A stretch of 64,000 nucleotides of DNA from Huintestinicola butyrica (lineage in GTDB: Bacteria > Bacillota > Clostridia > Oscillospirales > Ruminococcaceae), in NCBI RefSeq assembly GCF_025567215.1, contig NZ_JAOQKB010000002.1, forward strand, positions 186,001 through 250,000. The letters are read 5' to 3'. Below, piece by piece: positions 1 to 8,961 of the stretch (position 1 is its first letter; each line of letters begins with the position of its first letter). The notes below the pieces were generated by a model. The model searched no databases and was not told the DNA's origin. It was given only the letters and a program-made list of their open reading frames with translations. Made by a program: the position numbers and the translations under genes.

Positions 1-1134
1 GCTGCTGTGACGGCAGCAGCGTTCTTCGGGTTGTCCTATCTGAATTCCAGCGGAACATCTGACATAAGCATAGCGGAGCTTGCGGAAATGTCCGAGACCA
101 CTGCGTCTCTTGACAAATTTCTCGAAAGCGGCAGCGAACATCTGCTGAGTGAGTTCATTAAACCCACAGACATCTGTTTCCACGCAGCAGTCACTGCCGA
201 TGCTTCACAGCAGGATATTTCTCTTGATGAAGCGGATATTATCCTCAGGTGCAGGGTGATAACAAAGAACTATCTTCCCGAAAGCGATACGGGACGGATA
301 GAATATGAGCTGTCACCCATAGAATATTATTACGCCGATAATGTTTCCCCAAACAGCACTTTTACCGATATCATGTATGTGTCCTCCGATCCCGCAGCGG
401 ACGGCGAACTGGGCGAAATGCAGATAGGCGACGAATATATCATCATGCTGAACGTTTCCGATGAATACGGAAATGTTCAAATAAGCCTTCCCGAAAATAC
501 TGCGCCCATTCGCAGAACTGCCGAGGGCTGGCTCATTGATTCACGCTGCGCCGAGCTTTGCGAAAATGCTGTCCCCGTTGTGAACGACATCGAAAGCGAA
601 TCGGGCAGGAAAATTTTCCTTGAACCCTCCGACGATGCCATGAACGAAAAGGTGCAGTATGCACTGGATAAAAGCACTCGAAAATATTATCATCACACTG
701 CTGAAATTGCCTCTGTAACATTAACGGACGGCGAAAGCAATGTCTCATACACATCGGATATCCGTGAGATATACCAATTCAGCGAAATATTCGGCGGCAG
801 TGCTTCCGACATATTTGAAAAAATCCGCACCGAGGACGAGAACGGCGGAACAGTGCTTGTCCTTGACAACGAGGAATATTTTAAGCTTTATCCCCACATA
901 ACGGGCACTGTTTCCTTTGCGGGTCAGAATTACGAGGGCAGTGAAACCGTTATGATACTCACAGCAAGCGGCACTGCAAGGACTGTTATCTTCACAGGTC
1001 TTTCGAGCCGTGAGGTGAACGGCGGCGATCAGGCGGATACAGAGACGCTTATCGGTCAATGCGGCAGTGAGCCTATATATATCCGCTGCTATGACGATAT
1101 GGGACAACTTATGAAAATAAATATTGATGAGTAA
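1..1134 (+). CDS. Membrane-anchored extracytoplasmic protein of unknown function, 5' partial
   Basis: The reading frame is open from the first base of the window, so the true start is probably upstream; a GTG at position 7 is the first possible internal start. The first residues (AAVTAAAFFGLSYLN) look like the end of a hydrophobic segment, followed by about 360 polar, acidic residues with Ser/Thr-rich stretches, which suggests a single N-terminal membrane anchor with an outside domain. I recognise no family or catalytic motif. It converges on mutS2 and shares a bidirectional terminator with it. What lies upstream is not visible, so operon context is unknown. Confidence 0.6.
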   Translation, partial: AAVTAAAFFGLSYLNSSGTSDISIAELAEMSETTASLDKFLESGSEHLLSEFIKPTDICFHAAVTADASQQDISLDEADIILRCRVITKNYLPESDTGRIEYELSPIEYYYADNVSPNSTFTDIMYVSSDPAADGELGEMQIGDEYIIMLNVSDEYGNVQISLPENTAPIRRTAEGWLIDSRCAELCENAVPVVNDIESESGRKIFLEPSDDAMNEKVQYALDKSTRKYYHHTAEIASVTLTDGESNVSYTSDIREIYQFSEIFGGSASDIFEKIRTEDENGGTVLVLDNEEYFKLYPHITGTVSFAGQNYEGSETVMILTASGTARTVIFTGLSSREVNGGDQADTETLIGQCGSEPIYIRCYDDMGQLMKINIDE

Positions 1135-1137
1135 AGC

Positions 1138-1175
1138 AAAAATCGGACAAGGCACACGCCCTGTCCGATTTTTTT
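1138..1175. terminator. Bidirectional Rho-independent terminator
   Basis: A hairpin with arms AATCGGACA and TGTCCGATT (1141-1170) is flanked by an A run on the left and a T run on the right, so it can stop both the plus-strand gene ending at 1134 and mutS2 ending at 1184. Confidence 0.85.
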
Positions 1176-1183
1176 ATCATTTA

Positions 1184-3580
1184 TCATTTCAGCTCAACAA
1201 CGGTAACGCCGTCCTCGCCCTCGCCGAAAAGTCCGTTTCGGAAGCTTTTTACCGATGGGTGATGCTTCAGGTGGCGCTGTATGCCCTGTCTCAGAAGTCC
1301 CGTTCCCTTGCCGTGAATAATGGTTATTATGCCTGCATTTACCATTACGGCGTTGTCGATGAAAGCATCAACCTCGTGAATGCCCTCGTCAACGGCGCAG
1401 CCTCTTATGTCAAGCTCCAGCGAACTTCTGCGCTCCATTTTCCCGCTGACCTTGGTTTTGGAAACTCCCGCTCTTGCGCCTGCGGGAGCCTTTTTGCTGC
1501 CCACAGTCACCTTGTCCTCCTCCGCAAGTCGCAGACGGCTTACGTTGGTCTTGGTCTTCATAATGCCCACCTGCACAAAAACATTTCCGTTGGCATCGGG
1601 GTCGCCGGCAAGTATTCCCTTTTTGCCTATATCAACGATAACAACGCTGTCTCCCCTCTTATAAGGACGTGGAGGCTTATACTCGTTTTCCTTCTTGCGG
1701 ACGGGATTTGCCTCGTCATACATTTTATCGAGAGAGCTGCGGCTCATGGATTTTGCGGCGCTGGTGCGCTTATCAAATGCTTCCTTGTTGCGCTCCTTGC
1801 GGATATCCGCCAGCTCTTCAAGAAGCTTATCAGACTGAAAGCGGCAGTTCTCAACTATGCGCATTGCCTGGGTATGTGCCTTTTCAAACTCCTCGTCCTT
1901 ACGGGCTTCAAACTCCTGCTTCTCAAGTTCAAGGGCTTCCGCCTGCTCCTTTGCCTGCTTTTTCAGCTGAGCAAGCTCGGTGTTCTGCCTGTCAAGGGCA
2001 CGTCTGGAAGCTTCCAGCTGAGTGACAACCTCTTCAAAGCGGCGGTCATCATCTGAGACCAGTGCCTTTGCATTGGCAATGATATCCGCAGGCACTCCCA
2101 GCTTTGATGAAATGGAAAATGCGTTTGATTTTCCGGGAGAACCGATTATGAGCCTGTATGTGGGCCGGAGGGTCTTTACATCAAACTCGCAGGAACCGTT
2201 CTCTACATTTTCATGCTCGATAGCAAAAATTTTCAGCTCCTGGTAGTGGGTGGTGACAAATATCCTGCTGCCCTTTTCCATAAGCGCCTCGATGATTGAA
2301 ACCGCCAGAGCCGCACCCTCAACAGGGTCGGTTCCCGAACCCAGCTCATCTATAAGGATAAGGGAGCTTTCGTCGGCGGTCTTGATGATGTTCACCACGT
2401 TGCTCATGTGGGAGGAGAATGTGGAAAGGCTCTGCTCGATGCTCTGCATATCGCCGATATCAACAAGGATATGCCTGAAAACAGATATTTTTGTTCCGTC
2501 AGCGGCAGGCACCATAAGTCCGCACATGGTCATGGCTGTAAGAAGTCCCGCAGTTTTCAGCAGAACGGTCTTACCGCCTGTGTTGGGGCCTGTTACTATA
2601 AGCGTGCTGTAATCCTTGCCCACGGTGATATCCACGGGAACGACCTTATCGGGGTCAATAAGGGGGTGACGTGCCTTTTTAAGCTCCAGCACGCCGTCAT
2701 CGGATATCTCGGGGATACAGCCCTTCATCTTTGCGCCAAGGTTTGACTTTGCAAAGTAAAGGTTAAGCTCGGCGCAGGTCATGTAGTCATTTTTCATAGT
2801 CTCGGCGCAGGCTGCACAATCGGAGGAAAGCTCGGCGATAATTCGCTCGATCTCCTCCTGCTCCCTGCCCTGGAGAACACGGATATCATTATTTGCCTCA
2901 ACAACAGCCTCAGGCTCGATGAACAGTGTGGAGCCTGTTGCGGAAGAAGCATGGACGATACCCTTTACGTTGCCCTTGTACTCCGCCTTTACGGGGAGAA
3001 CATATCTGCCGTCACGGACGGTTACGATGTTATCCATCAGCGACTTCTGCACGTCGGCAGAGCGAACCATCTTGTCAAGGCTCTCTCTTATCCTGATGCC
3101 CGCCTGAGCTATCTTGCGCCTGATGTTGGCAAGCTCGGCACTGGCGGTATCGGCGATCTCGTCCTCGCTGAGAATGGCGTTCTGTATCTTATCCTCCAGC
3201 CACTTGTTGGGGGAAAGCTCGGTAAACAGCGGAGTAAGCGTATTTTCCGCATCTCCTGCGGAAGCGTAATAGTCGGTGAGACCCCTTATCTGCCTGAGCA
3301 TCACGCCCACGTCAAGCAGCTCACGGAGAGTAAGACTTGACCCCGACTGCGCCCTTTGCAGCGAGCCTCTTATATCCTTGAAGCGGTAAAAGGGCGGTGT
3401 GCCGTATTTTACCGAAAGGTCGAATGCGTCCTCGGTCTTTTTAAGCTCTGTTCTTACCTTGTCGATATCGGTAACAGGCTCCAGCTCGGATATCATGCGG
3501 AGAGTCTCGTCATTTCCTGCCTGCTCCGCCAGCATATCCATTATCTTATGTAATTCAAGTGTTTTATAGTGTTTATTCAT
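1184..3580 (-). CDS. mutS2: MutS2 ATPase/endonuclease (Smr domain)
   Basis: 798 residues, the usual MutS2 length. Visible: lever and clamp helices, Walker A GPNTGGKT (about 331-338), DELGSGTDP Walker B region (about 410-418), a long coiled coil rich in Glu/Lys, a KOW-like stretch, and a C-terminal Smr domain with LDIRG and HGKGTG motifs. MutS2 lacks the mismatch-recognition domain of MutS; in Bacillus it acts on collided ribosomes (also called RqcU) and in other bacteria it suppresses recombination. I chose the ATG at 3580 (MNKHYKTLEL) because GAGG lies just upstream and homologues begin this way; a longer frame to 3667 would run well into recO. The start overlaps the recO stop by 8 bp, which suggests translational coupling. 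Confidence 0.95.
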   Translation of the reverse strand: MNKHYKTLELHKIMDMLAEQAGNDETLRMISELEPVTDIDKVRTELKKTEDAFDLSVKYGTPPFYRFKDIRGSLQRAQSGSSLTLRELLDVGVMLRQIRGLTDYYASAGDAENTLTPLFTELSPNKWLEDKIQNAILSEDEIADTASAELANIRRKIAQAGIRIRESLDKMVRSADVQKSLMDNIVTVRDGRYVLPVKAEYKGNVKGIVHASSATGSTLFIEPEAVVEANNDIRVLQGREQEEIERIIAELSSDCAACAETMKNDYMTCAELNLYFAKSNLGAKMKGCIPEISDDGVLELKKARHPLIDPDKVVPVDITVGKDYSTLIVTGPNTGGKTVLLKTAGLLTAMTMCGLMVPAADGTKISVFRHILVDIGDMQSIEQSLSTFSSHMSNVVNIIKTADESSLILIDELGSGTDPVEGAALAVSIIEALMEKGSRIFVTTHYQELKIFAIEHENVENGSCEFDVKTLRPTYRLIIGSPGKSNAFSISSKLGVPADIIANAKALVSDDDRRFEEVVTQLEASRRALDRQNTELAQLKKQAKEQAEALELEKQEFEARKDEEFEKAHTQAMRIVENCRFQSDKLLEELADIRKERNKEAFDKRTSAAKSMSRSSLDKMYDEANPVRKKENEYKPPRPYKRGDSVVIVDIGKKGILAGDPDANGNVFVQVGIMKTKTNVSRLRLAEEDKVTVGSKKAPAGARAGVSKTKVSGKMERRSSLELDIRGCAVDEGIHEVDAFIDNAVMVNAGIITIIHGKGTGLLRQGIQRHLKHHPSVKSFRNGLFGEGEDGVTVVELK

Positions 3581-4358
3581 TTTTATTATCCTCATATTGT
3601 GCAGACGCTGATATTGAATGATAAAAATCCAGCGTCCTGAAATGTCTCTCAAAATGCTCCTGTGCATACAGCTCGCTTATTTTGCCCAGCTTTTTAAGAG
3701 CGCCCTCGGAAAGCCTGAAGCTGAATATCCTGTCAAGCTCGGACAGGCACACAAACCTTATAGCCTCAAACATTCCCGGAGTTATCTCAATATTATATTT
3801 GTTGGGGTACAGCACCCTTGTCTGCATATGCTCATCGCAGAGGAATATCCCCTGCTTTATGAGAAAATACAGCGGTACATCGGAGCGGTAACACTCATCA
3901 CAGCCCAGCAGTCCGGGCATCATTCCCAGGTCTGCGGACACTCTCATCTCAAAAACGAATTTTATAAAATCGCAGTCCGCTTCCTTTTCGGATATCATAT
4001 AAAGGCTGTTGAGGAAAAGCCTGTATATGTCATTTGCGGTCTGCCCTGCGGTAACGGCGCAGGTTATTATCTCGGAAAAATAGGACGCAAGGGCAAGCTT
4101 CTGCATATCAAGACGAAGCCCGTAGAATATCTTCACAGGCTCGCTGCTGTTAAGGTAATACCTGCCCGACCGCTCCCTGAAACAGAACTTTGAACAGGCA
4201 AAAAGCTGCGTTGAGGCATTATTGCCCGAACCCAGCTTTTTTGCGCCCTTTACCGAAATTTCCACAAGGCCCATATCGGGGGAAAGCACGGTGATGAACC
4301 TGTCATTATCCCCCACGTCCCTTACTGATATCACCGCTCCTACAGTGGTTATGAGCAT
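3573..4358 (-). CDS. recO: DNA repair protein RecO
   Basis: 261 residues with the RecO plan: N-terminal OB-fold (MLITTVGAVISVRDVGDNDR), a helical middle, and a zinc-binding set around C-DEC...C-DEH (about 150-178). RecO loads RecA on SSB-coated single strands together with RecR in the RecFOR pathway. A strong GGGAGGGGAG ribosome site precedes the ATG at 4358. The 5' end lies inside the small yqzL frame (53 bp overlap) and the 3' end overlaps mutS2. The position after era and yqzL is the common Firmicutes order. Confidence 0.92.
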   Translation of the reverse strand: MLITTVGAVISVRDVGDNDRFITVLSPDMGLVEISVKGAKKLGSGNNASTQLFACSKFCFRERSGRYYLNSSEPVKIFYGLRLDMQKLALASYFSEIITCAVTAGQTANDIYRLFLNSLYMISEKEADCDFIKFVFEMRVSADLGMMPGLLGCDECYRSDVPLYFLIKQGIFLCDEHMQTRVLYPNKYNIEITPGMFEAIRFVCLSELDRIFSFRLSEGALKKLGKISELYAQEHFERHFRTLDFYHSISASAQYEDNKNE

Positions 4359-4491
4359 CTGACGGCTCCCCTCCCGCTGACCTTGATGTGGGCAGCTCTC
4401 TGCTGCCTATGCCTTTATAGTAAAGATAATCAGCGACTCTTCCGCTGTTTTCAAAAACGTTCCATCTGTCACGGGAAAAATCCTCAGTCAT
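4306..4491 (-). CDS. yqzL: YqzL-like small protein
   Basis: 61 residues. The segment W-N-V-F-E-N-S-G-R-V-A-D-Y-L-Y-Y-K resembles the core of the YqzL family (W-x-x-F-x-x-[ST]-G-x-x-x-x-Y-L-x-x-K), short proteins of unknown function between era and recO in Firmicutes. A strong ribosome site (GGAGGGTT) stands at good spacing before the ATG at 4491. The last 18 codons overlap recO in another frame; this tail is Ser/Gly/Arg-rich and may be unconstrained. The family match is from memory of the motif and gene order, not from a search. Confidence 0.7.
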   Translation of the reverse strand: MTEDFSRDRWNVFENSGRVADYLYYKGIGSRELPTSRSAGGEPSDAHNHCRSGDISKGRGG

Positions 4492-4535
4492 AGCAAACCC
4501 TCCAATAGAAGTTTACTATAATTATTTCCCGAACC

Positions 4536-5456
4536 TTACTTTATATCATTGGTATTATTTGATAATCCGAAGTTGCGGATAAGCCCCTCACGGTTTCTCC
4601 AGTCCTCCTTGACCTTGAGCCACAGCTGTAGATTTACACGTATTCTGAAAAATTCCTCCAGTTCCTCACGGGCAAGGCTGCCTATCTGCTTGAGCATAGC
4701 ACCCTTTTTGCCGATTATCATGCCCTTGTGGGACTCTCTCTCGCAGTAAATGGTGGCGGAGATGTTCAGTATATCCTCACTGCTTTTTGTTACGCTTTCG
4801 CTGAGCTGCTCAATGGTAACTGCTATTCCGTGGGGAATTTCGTCACGCATGAGAAGCATTACCTTTTCTCTGATTATCTCCGACATAATGACCCTTTCAG
4901 GCTGGTCGGTAACGGAATCATCGGGGAAATAGTGAGGCGCAGGCACAGCCAGTGCGCTTATCTCGTCCATGAGAATGTCAAGACCGTCGTCCTCCGCAAC
5001 GCTTACGGGAATGACAGACTTGAACTCCATTATCTGCGAAAACTCGGCTATCTTGTCAGCCACAGCGCCCTTGTCGTCAAGCAGGTCTATCTTGTTGAGC
5101 AGCAGTATAACGGGAGTTTTACCGTCCTTGAAGCTGTTCAGGGCGTTTATATCTATCTCGTTTATCTTCTTTGTAACGTCGGCAACGTAGATTATGGCGT
5201 CAATGCCCGTTACCGAGTCCTTGACAGCCTGATTCATATGCTCGCCCAGCTTGTTCTTAGCTTTCTGGATACCGGGTGTGTCGATAAATACATACTGTAT
5301 CTCGCCCTTTGTGAGAACGCCCGTTATCTTTGTACGAGTAGTCTGGGGCTTGTCGGTGACCATAGCTATCTTTTCACCCACAAGCTTATTCAGCAGGGAA
5401 GATTTTCCCGCATTTGCACGTCCCGCAATGGTGACAAAAACAGATCTTGTATCCAT
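4536..5456 (-). CDS. era: GTPase Era
   Basis: 306 residues. N-terminal GTPase domain with P-loop GRANAGKSS (11-19), switch TTRTKI, DTPG, and NKID; C-terminal KH domain containing IGKKG and the typical LWLKVKEDWR end. Era binds the 3' end of 16S rRNA and helps 30S assembly. The chosen start, MDTRSVFVTIAG, has a weak GGAT-type ribosome site; the longer frame to 5528 would run into dgkA. It lies 16 bp after dgkA, so it is very likely co-transcribed. Confidence 0.96.
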   Translation of the reverse strand: MDTRSVFVTIAGRANAGKSSLLNKLVGEKIAMVTDKPQTTRTKITGVLTKGEIQYVFIDTPGIQKAKNKLGEHMNQAVKDSVTGIDAIIYVADVTKKINEIDINALNSFKDGKTPVILLLNKIDLLDDKGAVADKIAEFSQIMEFKSVIPVSVAEDDGLDILMDEISALAVPAPHYFPDDSVTDQPERVIMSEIIREKVMLLMRDEIPHGIAVTIEQLSESVTKSSEDILNISATIYCERESHKGMIIGKKGAMLKQIGSLAREELEEFFRIRVNLQLWLKVKEDWRNREGLIRNFGLSNNTNDIK

Positions 5457-5472
5457 AAATTCAATCCATCTT

Positions 5473-5937
5473 TCAATTATTTTTAGGTTTAAAAACAAAC
5501 ATAAATGCCAGAATGAGCCATACCGCAAGAAGGAGAACAGCTGTCAAATTACCCGCGAAAAACTCCCATAAAACGGTAAGCCTTTCCCTGTTTATAAATA
5601 TCACAGTACCGCACACTGCCGAAAACAATGCGCATATCAGCACCGCTCCCGCAGCGCAGTCCTTTGCCGCTTTTGCTTTCGGGGATATATTCTTTGAAGC
5701 GGCATCAACGGCATTCTCCACCGCAGTGTTTATAAGCTCTGCGGATATTACCGAGGAAATACATATGACCACCGCCAGCAGCTCCGCCCGTGTTATCCCG
5801 CATATAGCTGAAACCGCCAAAACGGTCACAGCAGCGCAGAGATGGAACCTCATATTACGCTCATGCCTGACAGCGTGCATCACGCCCGAAAAAGCGTATG
5901 TAAAGCTTTTAAAGAAAGCCTTCAGCTCATTCAGCAT
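5473..5937 (-). CDS. dgkA: Undecaprenol/diacylglycerol kinase, DgkA family
   Basis: 154 residues with about four hydrophobic helices and the family signature AELINTAVENAVD (E-x-x-N-T-x-x-E), preceded by the short cytoplasmic F-x-x-A-x-x-G-x-x-x-x-x-x-x-E-R-N-x-R motif. In Gram-positives this enzyme mostly phosphorylates undecaprenol, feeding the cell-wall lipid carrier. The last helix makes it slightly longer than E. coli DgkA. The start chosen, MLNELKAFFKSF, overlaps the ybeY stop by 11 bp; the ribosome site there is poor, so translation is probably coupled to ybeY. Confidence 0.9.
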   Translation of the reverse strand: MLNELKAFFKSFTYAFSGVMHAVRHERNMRFHLCAAVTVLAVSAICGITRAELLAVVICISSVISAELINTAVENAVDAASKNISPKAKAAKDCAAGAVLICALFSAVCGTVIFINRERLTVLWEFFAGNLTAVLLLAVWLILAFMFVFKPKNN

Positions 5938-6430
5938 CGGGTGTGAAGGTAACGTCTCTTGAAATGCCAAGCTCGCCCAGTATCGCTTCTTCCTTTTCAC
6001 GCATATTTGCAGCGTCAAGAGGAGAAGTCTCATGGTCATAGCCCAGCAGGTGGAGCATAGAATGAACGGTCAGGAAGCCAACCTCACGCTCCAGCGAATG
6101 GCCGTAGGTCTTTGCCTGCTTTACGGCTGTTTCCATGGAGATTACCACATCGCCCAGCAGCAGCGCACCTGTTTCCTGATTGATATCGTAAACGCCGTCC
6201 TCGCCGAGAGGGAATGACAGCACGTCGGTTGACTTGTCCTTTCCTCTGAACTGCTTGTTAAGGCGGCGTATCTCGTTGTTGTTGACGAAAGAAACGCTTA
6301 CCTCAGCATCATTGCCGAAATGCTCATAGGAAAGCACCGCAGCGCAGCTCTTTCTCACCAGAAGTCTCAGCCCTACAGGTATCTTTACATTCTTCTGATT
6401 GTTCTTTATATATACTTTAAGCTTTGGCAT
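5927..6430 (-). CDS. ybeY: Endoribonuclease/rRNA maturation factor YbeY
   Basis: 167 residues. The zinc site H-S-M-L-H-L-L-G-Y-D-H fits the family motif H-x-x-x-H-x-x-G-x-D-H, and S-x-D-V-L-S-F-P-L is the conserved substrate-side motif. YbeY takes part in 16S rRNA 3'-end maturation and ribosome quality control. The ATG at 6430 follows the phoH stop by 4 bp and has an AAGGAAG ribosome site inside the end of phoH. The gene sits in the classic phoH-ybeY-dgkA-era order. Confidence 0.95.
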   Translation of the reverse strand: MPKLKVYIKNNQKNVKIPVGLRLLVRKSCAAVLSYEHFGNDAEVSVSFVNNNEIRRLNKQFRGKDKSTDVLSFPLGEDGVYDINQETGALLLGDVVISMETAVKQAKTYGHSLEREVGFLTVHSMLHLLGYDHETSPLDAANMREKEEAILGELGISRDVTFTPDAE

Positions 6431-6434
6431 AAGA

Positions 6435-7397
6435 TCACTTCTTCCTTTCTTCGTTTGCCTTTTCGTATGCCTTGATAATATCCTGTACCAGCTTGTGGCG
6501 GACAACGTCCTTTTCGCTGAAACGGACTATCGCAATATCATCTACATTTTTAAGAACTCTTATGGCATCTACCAGTCCAGATTTTCCTGCATCGGGCAGG
6601 TCTATCTGAGTGATATCTCCCGTAATGACCATCTTGCTGTTGAAGCCAAGACGGGTAAGGAACATTTTTATCTGCTCCCTTGTGGTGTTCTGCGCCTCAT
6701 CGAGAATGATAAACGCATCATCAAGGGTACGTCCTCTCATATATGCAAGGGGTGCGACCTCAATGCTGCCCTTCTCAATATACTTTGCAAAGGTCTCCGC
6801 TCCCATCATATCAAAAAGAGCGTCATAAAGGGGTCTGAGGTAAGGGTCAACCTTGTTCTGGAGATCACCCGGGAGGAAGCCCAGCTTCTCACCCGCTTCA
6901 ACTGCGGGACGGGTAAGTATTATCCTGTTTATCTCGTGATTCTTGAACGCCTTGACAGCCATTGCCACCGCAAGATAAGTCTTTCCCGTTCCCGCAGGAC
7001 CAATGCCCATTACAATGGTGTTCTTGGATATAGCATCAACATATTTCTTCTGTCCGAGAGTTTTTGCCTTTACGACCTTTCCCGAGGACGTAACGCATAT
7101 TCCGCCGTCGGTAAGCTTTACAGCCTCGTTCACGGAATTTTCCTCAACCATGGAGAAAATATATCGGAGGCTCTGCTCGTTTATGTTCTCGCCCTTGTCC
7201 GCCATTGCAGCCAGAGCTTCCACCGCAGCCTTTGCCTTCATAACGTTAGGCTCATCGCCGCTTATGCGTATATCATTGCCTCTGCTGAGTATGACCACGC
7301 CGTACTGCCTCTGCAATAAGTTCAGATTTTCATCAAATCTGCCGAAAAGAGCTATTATACTGTCCATAGAAGAAACGTTTACTATCGCTTCCGCCAC
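6435..7397 (-). CDS. phoH: PhoH-family ATPase (PhoH/YbeZ)
   Basis: 320 residues. N-terminal KH-like segment, then a P-loop GPAGTGKTY and Walker B ILDEAQN, with the family's TRPAVEAGEKLGFLPGD stretch. PhoH proteins are cytoplasmic ATPases related to superfamily-1 helicases and act with YbeY in RNA metabolism. The start is a GTG at 7397 preceded by GGTGGTGG; an alternative is an internal ATG about ten codons later. It is the first gene of the minus-strand block, behind an extended -10 promoter. Confidence 0.93.
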   Translation of the reverse strand: MAEAIVNVSSMDSIIALFGRFDENLNLLQRQYGVVILSRGNDIRISGDEPNVMKAKAAVEALAAMADKGENINEQSLRYIFSMVEENSVNEAVKLTDGGICVTSSGKVVKAKTLGQKKYVDAISKNTIVMGIGPAGTGKTYLAVAMAVKAFKNHEINRIILTRPAVEAGEKLGFLPGDLQNKVDPYLRPLYDALFDMMGAETFAKYIEKGSIEVAPLAYMRGRTLDDAFIILDEAQNTTREQIKMFLTRLGFNSKMVITGDITQIDLPDAGKSGLVDAIRVLKNVDDIAIVRFSEKDVVRHKLVQDIIKAYEKANEERKK

Positions 7398-7434
7398 ATT
7401 ACCACCACCGATAAAAAATAAATATTCAATATAT

Positions 7435-7443
7435 ATTATATCA
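7435..7443 (-). promoter_or_regulatory. Extended -10 promoter for the phoH block
   Basis: On the minus strand TGATATAAT is a TGn plus TATAAT extended -10. No good -35 is visible at 16-18 bp. It lies about 40 bp before the phoH start. Confidence 0.5.
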
Positions 7444-7501
7444 CAGCTTTTGTAAAAAATAAAGACTATATGAAAAAATTATACAGTTCTTTTTATAAAA
7501 T

Positions 7502-8905
7502 TCAGGATATTCCTCTTTCTTTTTTGAGATAATCGAATGCCTGGCGGATATTTGACACAGCGATTATGCCTATCTTATACCGCCTGGGGTCTATCTGCCG
7601 CAGTGACATCTTTGGAATGATGCACTTTTCAAAGCCAAGGCGCTGAGCCTCCGCAATACGCTGGGAAACGTTTGATATGCTTCTTATCTCGCCGCCCAGA
7701 CCTATCTCTCCGAATGAAACAAGCTTTTCGTTTATGGGCATATCCATAAGACTGCTGTACAATGCCAGTGCTGTGGGCAGGTCAGCGGCAGGCTCATCAA
7801 GGCGGAAGCCTCCGACAATGTTCACATATACATCAAGAGAGCCGTAAAAAAGTCCCGCTCTCTTTTCAAGCACCGCAAGGATAATGGCAAGGCGGCTGAA
7901 ATCAAAGCCTGTGGAAGTACGCCTGGGAGCGGAATATCCGCTTTTGGTAACAAGTGCCTGAATCTCCGCAAGGATAGGTCTTGTGCCCTCCATTACGCAG
8001 CCCACACAGCTTCCCGAAACGCCGCAGGGTCTGCCCGAAAGAAACATTTCCGAGGGATTTTCCACCTGAGAAAGACCGTTGTCAAGCATCTCAAAAACGC
8101 CTATCTCGTTGGTTGAGCCGTAACGGTTCTTGACCGCTCTCAGCAGACGGTAGCTCTGATGACGGTCTCCCTCGAAAAACAGCACCGTATCAACGATATG
8201 CTCCATTACCTTAGGGCCTGCAATGGCGCCGTCCTTGTTGACATGACCCACAAGGAAAATAGGGATCTCCAGGTCCTTTGCCAGGTGCATGAACATATTT
8301 GTGCATTCCCTGACCTGGGTTATGCTGCCCGAGCTGGAGCTTATGTCACGGATATTCATGGTCTGTATTGAGTCGATTATAACGATATCGGGGCGTGTGG
8401 CGGTTATGGTGCTGCACACGGATTCTGCATCGGTAATGCTCAGCAGGTACAGGTTAGTGGTGACAACGCCCAATCTGTCCGCTCTCAGCTTTACCTGGCG
8501 GACGCTTTCCTCTCCCGAAACGTAGAGAATGGTGTGCTCCCTGCCGAAGTAGCTGCATATCTGCAAAAGCAGAGTGGATTTTCCTATTCCCGGCTCGCCG
8601 CCCAGAAGCACCAGCGAACCCTTGACCAGTCCGCCGCCAAGAACTCTGTCCAGCTCCCCCGCACCAGTGGAGTAGCGTATCTCATCTTCGGTGTCTATCT
8701 GGGAGAGAGTTCTCACCTTGTCTGAGCAGTCCTCGCCATTAAGAGCGGAGGGGACTTTCTTTGCTCCCGACTTTTTGGGCGCAGCCTCCACCACCTCTTC
8801 CTCAAAGGTGTTCCACTCGCCGCAGGAGGGGCATCTTCCGTTCCACTTAGCGGACTCATATCCGCAGGAGGAACAAACGTAAACCGATTTAAGCTTTGCT
8901 GCCAT
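7502..8905 (-). CDS. radA: DNA repair protein RadA
   Basis: 467 residues. N-terminal four-Cys zinc finger (C-S-S-C ... C-P-S-C), RecA-like core with Walker A GEPGIGKST, the RadA signature KNRYGS, and a C-terminal Lon-protease-like domain with the sequence FGEIGLGGEIR. RadA drives branch migration during recombination and natural transformation. An AAGGAG ribosome site precedes the ATG at 8905. A terminator for mgtE lies in the 56-bp gap upstream, so radA needs readthrough or a promoter inside mgtE that I could not locate. Confidence 0.96.
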   Translation of the reverse strand: MAAKLKSVYVCSSCGYESAKWNGRCPSCGEWNTFEEEVVEAAPKKSGAKKVPSALNGEDCSDKVRTLSQIDTEDEIRYSTGAGELDRVLGGGLVKGSLVLLGGEPGIGKSTLLLQICSYFGREHTILYVSGEESVRQVKLRADRLGVVTTNLYLLSITDAESVCSTITATRPDIVIIDSIQTMNIRDISSSSGSITQVRECTNMFMHLAKDLEIPIFLVGHVNKDGAIAGPKVMEHIVDTVLFFEGDRHQSYRLLRAVKNRYGSTNEIGVFEMLDNGLSQVENPSEMFLSGRPCGVSGSCVGCVMEGTRPILAEIQALVTKSGYSAPRRTSTGFDFSRLAIILAVLEKRAGLFYGSLDVYVNIVGGFRLDEPAADLPTALALYSSLMDMPINEKLVSFGEIGLGGEIRSISNVSQRIAEAQRLGFEKCIIPKMSLRQIDPRRYKIGIIAVSNIRQAFDYLKKERGIS

Positions 8906-8927
8906 CAAAATACTCCTTACAATAAAA

Positions 8928-8951
8928 CCCCTGCAACCTTGATTGCAGGGG
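8928..8951 (-). terminator. Terminator after mgtE
   Basis: Nine-base perfect arms (CCCCTGCAA / TTGCAGGGG) with a six-base loop, followed on the minus strand by TTTTATT. It lies between the mgtE stop and the radA start. Confidence 0.8.
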
Positions 8952-8961
8952 CATGGGTTTG

